Part shown: piece after piece, positions 14,902 through 19,148 of the stretch
How positions within the stretch are numbered: the first letter of the stretch is position 1
Layout: the number at the start of each line of letters is the position of its first letter
NCBI GenBank assembly: GCA_002441345.1
Contig: DJVU01000022.1
Coordinates: 1-19,148 of the forward strand
DNA: 19,148 nucleotides
Source of the DNA: Bacteroidales bacterium UBA6248
Lineage (GTDB): Bacteria; Bacteroidota; Bacteroidia; Bacteroidales; Lentimicrobiaceae
Direction of reading: 5' to 3'
Position numbers and translations under genes: made by a program
The notes under the pieces: generated by a model
Told to the model about the DNA's origin: nothing
The model's database searches: none
Seen by the model: only the letters and a program-made list of their open reading frames with translations

Positions 14902-16245
14902 ATGAGCAAAATTCTGGTCATTGATGATGACTCCATTATCAGGACATTACTTAGCAACAGCCTCGGGAAGGCAGGATATGAGGTATTAACAGCTGCAGAC
15001 GGAGAATCGGGGCTTGAAATCATCAATAAGGATAAACCGGATTTGGTGGTAACCGATTACCAGATGCCGGGCATGTCGGGTATAGATTTGATTACCGAAG
15101 TATTGAAGAAACAGCCGGGCTTACCGGTGATACTTTTAACCGCGCACGGAGACGTAGCACTTACCATCCGGTCGATCCAGGTGGGAGCATACGACTTTAT
15201 CGAGAAGCCGATACAGATGCAGGAACTGCTTGAGGCGATCCGCAACGGACTCGAGGCATCGTATCAGAGCCAGAACCTCACCGAATCGATAACGCCGGGT
15301 ATGCGTAAAGCCATCGAGGATAATCTTCTCGTCGGAAAGACACCTGCCATGCGTGAGATCTTTAAAAACGTCGGACGCGTTTCGATGAACAAGGTAAACA
15401 TTCTGATTACCGGAGAAACCGGAACGGGAAAAGAGCTGATTGCCCGGTTGATTCACTTTAGCGGTATTACGCGTGAACACCCTCTTGTTGTAGTGAATTG
15501 CTCCGCTCTTCATGAAGATATTCTGGAAAATGAACTGTTTGGATATACGGAAGGGGCACTTCCCAATACAACAACTGCCAAAACCGGGAAGTTTGAACTT
15601 GCGGGTGAGGGAACTATTTTCCTTGACGATATTTCCGACCTTAACGAAGCCATGCAAACACGTTTGCTGCGTGTAATTCAGGAACTTGAATTTGAAAAAC
15701 CCGGCGAACCCGCCCCTGTCCCCCTGAAAGCAAGAATAATAGCTGCAACAAACAAAGACCTGGAAGCACTGGTTAAATCCGGGAAATTCCGCGAAGAACT
15801 TTACTACAGACTCAAGGTGTTTACCATTGCTCTCCCCCCTCTGCGCAACCGCAAAGACGACATTGAAGCACTTGTAGGCCATCTGATGCAGAAACTGAAC
15901 CGTAAACTGAACAAACGCATCGTTAAAATTGGGAACGGCGTAATTGAGCTTCTGAATTCGCACGACTGGCCGGGCAATGTAAGGGAACTCGAAAACACCC
16001 TGATGCAGGCAATGATCATGACCCGTGGCGATGTGCTTGAAAAAGAACATATTATACTTCTTTCCAAACACGAAGGTTCCGGTGAGGAATACGAACTGAA
16101 GTCCATTGCAGATGTAGAAAAAGTGCACATAAAAAAGATTCTCGACCGCCTGAAATGGAATAAAGTGGAAGCATCCCGCGTACTCGAAATCACACGACCA
16201 ACCCTCAACGCAAAAATTGCCAAATACGGACTCAAACACAACTAA
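14902..16245 (+). CDS. NtrC-family response regulator with altered sigma-54 contact motif
   Basis: Receiver, AAA+ and Fis-type DNA-binding domains in 447 residues. The receiver (1-120) is intact: D8-D9-D10 pocket, phospho-acceptor D52, T80 and K102. In the AAA+ domain (about 143-370) Walker A GETGTGKE (171-178) and the arginine-finger segment REELYYRL (297-304) are intact. The sigma-54 contact loop, normally GAFTGA, reads GALPNT (218-223). Walker B reads FLDD (240-243) where LDE is usual. The C-terminus (about 402-443) is a Fis-like helix-turn-helix with NKVEASRVLEITRPTLNAK. Loss of the Phe and Thr needed to engage sigma-54 suggests it works with another sigma factor or as a repressor, as in TyrR-like and HupR-like exceptions. 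No histidine kinase gene is adjacent. A link to citDEF is only positional. Confidence 0.93.
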   Translation: MSKILVIDDDSIIRTLLSNSLGKAGYEVLTAADGESGLEIINKDKPDLVVTDYQMPGMSGIDLITEVLKKQPGLPVILLTAHGDVALTIRSIQVGAYDFIEKPIQMQELLEAIRNGLEASYQSQNLTESITPGMRKAIEDNLLVGKTPAMREIFKNVGRVSMNKVNILITGETGTGKELIARLIHFSGITREHPLVVVNCSALHEDILENELFGYTEGALPNTTTAKTGKFELAGEGTIFLDDISDLNEAMQTRLLRVIQELEFEKPGEPAPVPLKARIIAATNKDLEALVKSGKFREELYYRLKVFTIALPPLRNRKDDIEALVGHLMQKLNRKLNKRIVKIGNGVIELLNSHDWPGNVRELENTLMQAMIMTRGDVLEKEHIILLSKHEGSGEEYELKSIADVEKVHIKKILDRLKWNKVEASRVLEITRPTLNAKIAKYGLKHN

Positions 16246-16280
16246 TAGCATATTCCGCTGATCTGTAGTTTCACGACTTC

Positions 16281-16332
16281 AGGCTGTTTCAGACAAAGCA
16301 ATCAGGCTTTCTTTTGAAACAGCCTTTTTTTT
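16281..16332 (+). terminator. Rho-independent terminator of the response regulator gene
   Basis: AGGCTGTTTC (16281-16290) pairs perfectly with GAAACAGCCT (16316-16325), extendable inward by three more pairs including one G-U. A run of eight T (16325-16332) follows. It begins 36 bases after the stop codon. The AGGCTG core is also found in the terminator at 10099-10125. Confidence 0.92.
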
Positions 16333-16638
16333 GCCCTCCCCTGTCGAATCTCCCGGAAGAGAAATCCTGACCTTTTTTCATCCGCAAATCAATAGCTCTT
16401 GTATATCTTATCCGTCACGACACACGTACCGGCAGATACCTGCAGACATTCTGAAAACGAATGATTATGCAGAATGCAAAGGCCGGTGTGTTGGGAAAAA
16501 GAAAAATAAGTAAATTTATTTTACTTGTTGCATTGATCGATTTTTTATACTTGTATCTTTATTTTCAATACTTTATGATTGTATTAACACTATAAAACGC
16601 CATTAAGAATTTATTTTTCACATTTTTTGAAAAAATTC

Positions 16639-16670
16639 TTGACTTTGTATTATTATTCGTATTATTTTTG
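16639..16670 (+). promoter_or_regulatory. Bacteroidota-type promoter of the DUF4402-like gene
   Basis: TTG (16639-16641), a 21-base spacer and TATTTTTG (16663-16670) match the TTG/TAnnTTTG consensus exactly. Predicted transcription start is near 16677, giving a leader of about 25 bases to the ATG at 16702. Confidence 0.75.
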
Positions 16671-16701
16671 TCGCGTTGATTCCATAAACGGAAAAACAAA
16701 C

Positions 16702-17118
16702 ATGAAAATCCGAACCCTGTTGGTCATTGCAATCAGTCTTGCATTTTGTTCAGCAGCCTTAGCGCAGGCCCGGGCAACCGGCCATGTGCTTGCAGAAGTG
16801 GTAGAGTCTGCAGATGTCAGCTTCACCGGGAAAACGGAATTCATAATTTCCAAAAAAGAAAAAAAATTTCTTTCACTTGGACAACTTACACTCACCTCAA
16901 AGCCCGGCCTTCTCTGTTGCTATACGATTTCCGACGCTGAGGTGAGAGACATTCGGGGAGAGAATTACCAGATCCCCACCCGGACTACTACAGCTGACCG
17001 GATTTTCTCTGCAGGTGACAACGGAGTACAATCTCTTGAGGTTTCTGCTTATACCGGACAGTTGCCAACCGGAATCAACTACTCCGGCAATTACAGTCTT
17101 ATCTTGTCTTACTACTGA
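16702..17118 (+). CDS. Small secreted protein, DUF4402-like
   Basis: The 138-residue product has a Sec signal peptide (about 1-22, ending Ala-Leu-Ala-Gln) and no lipobox. The mature part opens with a GHVLAEVVESADVSF strand and closes with GINYSGNYSLILSYY, the start and end pattern of the DUF4402 beta-sandwich proteins common in Bacteroidota and proteobacteria, some of which resemble fimbrial subunits. Assignment is by pattern, not search. A Leu-Leu-Cys-Cys in the middle is unusual for an exported protein of this size. The frame is open from 16627, but the promoter at 16639-16670 and the signal peptide both point to the ATG at 16702. It is a single-gene unit with its own promoter and terminator. 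Confidence 0.8.
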   Translation: MKIRTLLVIAISLAFCSAALAQARATGHVLAEVVESADVSFTGKTEFIISKKEKKFLSLGQLTLTSKPGLLCCYTISDAEVRDIRGENYQIPTRTTTADRIFSAGDNGVQSLEVSAYTGQLPTGINYSGNYSLILSYY

Positions 17119-17139
17119 ATCATTGTTTCCTGTACTTAT

Positions 17140-17178
17140 AGCTGCATTCATTGAATTTTGAATGCAGCTTCTTTTTTT
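17140..17178 (+). terminator. Rho-independent terminator of the DUF4402-like gene
   Basis: An 11-bp perfect stem (17140-17150 with 17159-17169, core GCTGCATTCA/TGAATGCAGC) around an eight-base loop is followed by TTCTTTTTTTT. It starts 22 bases after the stop codon. Confidence 0.9.
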
Positions 17179-17243
17179 TACTCTGCGACCAGGAGAACGG
17201 TGAGATTACCGGAGTACTTTAACACCCTGAACCCTTACAGGCA

Positions 17244-17272
17244 GGGATTTACAAGTAAAACCCCTACCTTTG
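17244..17272 (+). promoter_or_regulatory. Promoter -7 element with overlapping operator-like dyad
   Basis: TACCTTTG (17265-17272), followed by CAGCC, matches TAnnTTTG and lies 53 bases before the ATG at 17326. Where the -33 element should be there is instead an imperfect palindrome, GGGATTTAC, AA, GTAAAACCC (17244-17263), symmetric at 16 of 20 positions. No TTG is present at the right spacing. This suggests a controlled promoter with a dimeric protein bound just upstream of the -7 element. Confidence 0.5.
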
Positions 17273-17325
17273 CAGCCATTATACATAAATGCCGGGAACC
17301 CGGTCAGAAACACGAATCCTAAGCC

Positions 17326-17946
17326 ATGGACAGCACTACCTTAGAATGGATTGGCTATACAGCATCGGGAATAATCGCCCTTTCAATGACGATGAGTTCC
17401 TTCCTGAAATTCCGATGGATTAACCTTGCCGGAGCAGCTTTGTTTGCCATGTACGGTTTTCTGATCGGTGCACTGCCCGTAGCCCTTATGAACCTGTTTA
17501 TTGTTGGGGTTGATTTGTATTACCTCTATAAAATATATGCCCGAAAGGAAGTTTTTGAAGTGATGGAAACCGGCCCCGGAAACAAATTTCTGGAGCGCTT
17601 CCTGGATTTTCACGCACACGACATACAAAAGTTCTTCCCCGGCTTTACCCGGCATGCCGGAGATGACACCCTAACTTTTCTGATATTGCGTGATATGGCC
17701 GTAGCCGGAGTGTTTATGGCTCATCCGGGAGAGGAAAACTGCCTGAGAGTGAGCCTCGATTACGTTCTGCCAGAATACAGGGATTTTAAAAACGGACGAT
17801 TCATTTACCATCACCTGAAAGAACGGTTCGTACGGGAAGGATTCAACAAAGTGATAGCCGAAGAAAAAAGCAGAAAATACGGAGAGTATCTTCAAAAAAC
17901 AGGTTTTACCATAAATGAGAACGGATTGTTCCAAAAAACCTTGTAG
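17326..17946 (+). CDS. YgjV-like membrane protein with C-terminal GNAT-like domain
   Basis: The 206-residue protein begins with three membrane helices (about 8-24, 30-48, 50-68) in the pattern of the YgjV family: WIGYTASGIIALSMTMSS, then INLAGAALFAMYGFLIGALPVALMN. Residues about 85-206 are soluble and look like an acetyltransferase (GNAT) fold. A central strand RVSLDYVLPEYRDFKNGRF (about 145-163) sits where the acetyl-CoA loop would be, and the end YLQKTGFTINENGLFQKTL is typical of GNAT C-termini. The usual Gln/Arg-x-x-Gly-x-Gly/Ala pyrophosphate loop is degenerate, so activity is uncertain. I recall similar two-part proteins in other Bacteroidota but could not check. Single gene with its own promoter. 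Confidence 0.8.
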   Translation: MDSTTLEWIGYTASGIIALSMTMSSFLKFRWINLAGAALFAMYGFLIGALPVALMNLFIVGVDLYYLYKIYARKEVFEVMETGPGNKFLERFLDFHAHDIQKFFPGFTRHAGDDTLTFLILRDMAVAGVFMAHPGEENCLRVSLDYVLPEYRDFKNGRFIYHHLKERFVREGFNKVIAEEKSRKYGEYLQKTGFTINENGLFQKTL

Positions 17947-17983
17947 TTTCCCGACAGCCGTTTTTCAACGAATCGGCCGTTTC

Positions 17984-18205
17984 TCACTTTTCTTCGGAAT
18001 TCTCACAGCGGTACTCAAGAATATCTCCCGGTTGACAGTTTAGCACACTGCATATAGATTCAAGGGTTGAAAACCGTACTGCTTTGCTTTTGCCCTGTTT
18101 CAAGATTGAAAGATTCACGATGGAAACACCCAGACGTTCCGACAGTTCTGTCAGTGTCATCTTTCGCTTCGCAAGCATAACATCAAGATTGACAATAATT
18201 GGCAT
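17984..18205 (-). CDS. XRE/Cro-family HTH regulator (YozG-like)
   Basis: A 73-residue DNA-binding protein consisting almost wholly of one helix-turn-helix domain. LDVMLAKRKMTLTELSERLG carries helices 1-2, VSIVNLSILKQGKSKAVRF the recognition helix, and TLESICSVLNCQPGDILEY the close, as in the YozG/HTH_26 subgroup. These short regulators are often paired with a membrane protein gene. Here such a gene lies directly upstream with a nine-base gap, so the two form one unit. It probably represses its own promoter, where operator-like repeats occur (18795-18821). The start ATG is unambiguous from the domain position. Confidence 0.92.
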   Translation of the reverse strand: MPIIVNLDVMLAKRKMTLTELSERLGVSIVNLSILKQGKSKAVRFSTLESICSVLNCQPGDILEYRCENSEEK

Positions 18206-18214
18206 GTCACTTAG

Positions 18215-18730
18215 TTAAATGATCAGGGATTTTTCGAATTCTGTTATAAATCGTTCGTAATTCCGCCTGTTCTTCCCCCAGTCAAAAAGCTGAAAAAAGC
18301 AAACCGAAGAAAATTCAAACTCTGACCTGCCGCCCGTATCCCTGACTGTTATATAGATGTTTTCACCCCATGACACGAAACTCGTTCCGGTGATCGCAAA
18401 AACCAATCCGGACTCCCGGTCCTTTTCCAGAACCCTGAAACCAGCCTGCTCCGCAACCTCTCCAAGCTTGTCAACCAGAATATCACTTGGAATATCCGTG
18501 GGAACTACATAACGTTCCCCGGTTGAAAAAAAATTCAACCGATGATTAAAGTATGACTTCATCGAGGTTAACCTCCTAAATATGAGGTGGAGAATAAAAA
18601 TTATTGCAATTGAAATTGCCAAGCCTTTCACTACCGGATGGGTAGATTTGCCTGAAAGAATCACTGGCAGCACTATGAGAAAAATGAAAAACAGCAACCC
18701 TTTCAAATAAACCATTAAACGAGATTTCAT
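18215..18730 (-). CDS. Two-helix membrane protein paired with the HTH regulator
   Basis: Unrecognised family. The 171-residue protein has two hydrophobic helices (about 8-25 and 33-50), then a basic stretch, and a soluble domain from about 68. That domain contains alternating strands and helices ending CFFQLFDWGKNRRNYERFITEFEKSLI, where the Asp-Trp-Gly-Lys-Asn motif stands out. With both helices near the N-terminus the soluble part is probably cytoplasmic. It differs from DUF2975, the four-helix membrane protein that usually accompanies YozG-like regulators, so this may be a variant of that arrangement. An exact Bacteroidota promoter lies 27 bases before the ATG, and the HTH gene follows nine bases after the stop. 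Confidence 0.82.
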   Translation of the reverse strand: MKSRLMVYLKGLLFFIFLIVLPVILSGKSTHPVVKGLAISIAIIFILHLIFRRLTSMKSYFNHRLNFFSTGERYVVPTDIPSDILVDKLGEVAEQAGFRVLEKDRESGLVFAITGTSFVSWGENIYITVRDTGGRSEFEFSSVCFFQLFDWGKNRRNYERFITEFEKSLII

Positions 18731-18757
18731 AAGCGGGATATTTTAGTTTCATTATCA

Positions 18758-18787
18758 CAAAACTACTACTAAAATTACAATTAACAA
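18758..18787 (-). promoter_or_regulatory. Bacteroidota-type promoter of the membrane protein/HTH unit
   Basis: Read on the minus strand: TTG (18787-18785), a 19-base spacer, then TAGTTTTG (18765-18758), an exact match to the consensus. The transcription start would be near 18751, leaving a leader of about 20 bases to the ATG at 18730. Confidence 0.75.
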
Positions 18788-18794
18788 TAATTAT

Positions 18795-18821
18795 TTAATG
18801 TTTATCATTAATTTTTTAATG
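18795..18821. repeat. Three TTAATG/CATTAA half-sites upstream of the HTH unit promoter
   Basis: TTAATG (18795-18800), CATTAA (18806-18811) and TTAATG (18816-18821) alternate in orientation with 5- and 4-base gaps. The two like-oriented copies are 21 bases apart, two helical turns. They sit just upstream of the -33 element of the minus-strand promoter, a sensible operator position. The region is very AT-rich, so chance is possible. Confidence 0.45.
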
Positions 18822-18900
18822 TAACAAAATAAATTGATCCTCCAAAGAGAACGCTGTTTTTTTTTACCGGAATCGCTTATGAATAATAACCTGGCGGTGG

Positions 18901-19148
18901 TTAAATGGCGCGTTTCAACAACAATACACTCTCCTGCAGTTCCCCGCCGAGCAGCCGGACAAGGCTCTCTTCCAGCCTGAGTTCGTTTAAATTCCGGCCA
19001 ATAAAGATTAAGCGGCTTATCCGATCTTCTGCATCCTTCCACTTCTCCCCCGCCGAGATCATAATATGGTCACGGACCGATTGCACAACGATTTTCTGCG
19101 GAACTTTATCGAAACTCACAATTCCTTTGATCCGGTATATTCCGTCGC
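18901..19148 (-). CDS. CobW/COG0523-type GTPase, C-terminal fragment (window edge)
   Basis: Only the last 82 or so codons are in the window; the frame stays open to 19148. The visible part is the CobW C-terminal domain, with GIYRIKGIVSFD, then QSVRDHIMISAGEKW, and the family signature RISRLIFIGRNLNELRLEESL. Family members are metal-handling GTPases (zinc chaperones such as ZNG1/YeiR-like, cobalamin or nitrile-hydratase activators). The GTPase domain and metal motif CxCC lie beyond the window, so the metal cannot be stated. A GTG at 19119 is in frame but is internal to the domain and not a start. It ends about 170 bases before the membrane protein gene, which has its own promoter. Confidence 0.85.
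   Translation of the reverse strand, partial: DGIYRIKGIVSFDKVPQKIVVQSVRDHIMISAGEKWKDAEDRISRLIFIGRNLNELRLEESLVRLLGGELQESVLLLKRAI

Larger units (their letters stand above)
16246..16701. other. Intergenic region with terminator and promoter, no gene
   Basis: The left part is the terminator of the response regulator (16281-16332). A 60-codon frame from 16331 starts inside the T run and has no features. The stretch 16500-16640 is very AT-rich, leading into the promoter at 16639-16670. An upstream in-frame start at 16627 for the next gene is rejected because that promoter lies downstream of it. Confidence 0.6.

Noticed and set aside
14902..16245. Reading the response regulator as a citrate-specific regulator because it follows citDE-citF
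   Set aside because: It has its own promoter region and a separating hairpin, no kinase is nearby, and position alone does not show a citrate role.
15136..16251. A 371-codon minus-strand open frame
   Set aside because: It lies opposite the response regulator gene, whose frame has complete domain motifs; the antisense product is Phe- and Cys-rich without any recognisable domain.
16627..16701. Upstream start for the DUF4402-like gene
   Set aside because: It would lie before the exact promoter at 16639-16670, and the added residues precede a complete signal peptide.

Overview
The window looks like chromosome of a Bacteroidota species, probably Bacteroidia or a near relative. Several start sites are preceded by the phylum's own promoter type (TTG, a spacer of about 19-21, then TAnnTTTG), most genes lack a Shine-Dalgarno site, and one lipoprotein carries a Cys-Ser-Asp-Asp-Asp-Glu surface-export signal. 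Gene content agrees: a fused CrtYcd lycopene cyclase, a YgjV-like protein with an acetyltransferase-like tail, and a DUF4402-like secreted protein. No mobile element, CRISPR array, rRNA or tRNA was recognised.

Positions 1-5474 begin with a divergent periplasmic lipoprotein gene. A six-gene plus-strand carotenoid operon follows: crtI, crtB, a small exported protein of unknown function, idi, crtZ and crtYcd. Together these isomerise IPP, condense GGPP to phytoene, desaturate it to lycopene, cyclise it to beta-carotene and hydroxylate it to zeaxanthin. GGPP synthase (crtE) is not in the window. A 67-residue membrane protein with its own promoter follows at 5550.

Positions 5791-11037 are all on the minus strand. 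A diacylglycerol-kinase-like lipid kinase, a SUI1/YciH factor, an ArnT-like family 39 glycosyltransferase and a YbdG-type mechanosensitive channel form a probable operon, read from 9996 down to 5791. Upstream of it is a separately terminated lipoprotein predicted to be surface exposed.

Positions 11634-14463 encode citrate lyase in condensed form. The acyl-carrier subunit (CitD) and beta subunit (CitE) are one polypeptide, followed by the alpha subunit CitF. The ligase and prosthetic-group genes (citC, citX, citG) are not nearby. Next is an NtrC-type response regulator (14902-16245) whose sigma-54 contact motif GAFTGA reads GALPNT, so it may not act through sigma-54. It ends in a strong terminator.

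Positions 16702-19148 hold small accessory genes: a DUF4402-like secreted protein with a near-ideal promoter and terminator, a YgjV-like membrane protein with an acetyltransferase-like tail, a two-gene module (membrane protein plus YozG-like HTH regulator) with operator-like repeats by its promoter, and the 3' end of a CobW-type GTPase gene cut by the window edge.

Nothing seen is clearly a new system. The best leads are the altered NtrC-type regulator, the CitD-CitE fusion, the unknown exported protein inside the carotenoid operon, and the membrane protein/HTH module.
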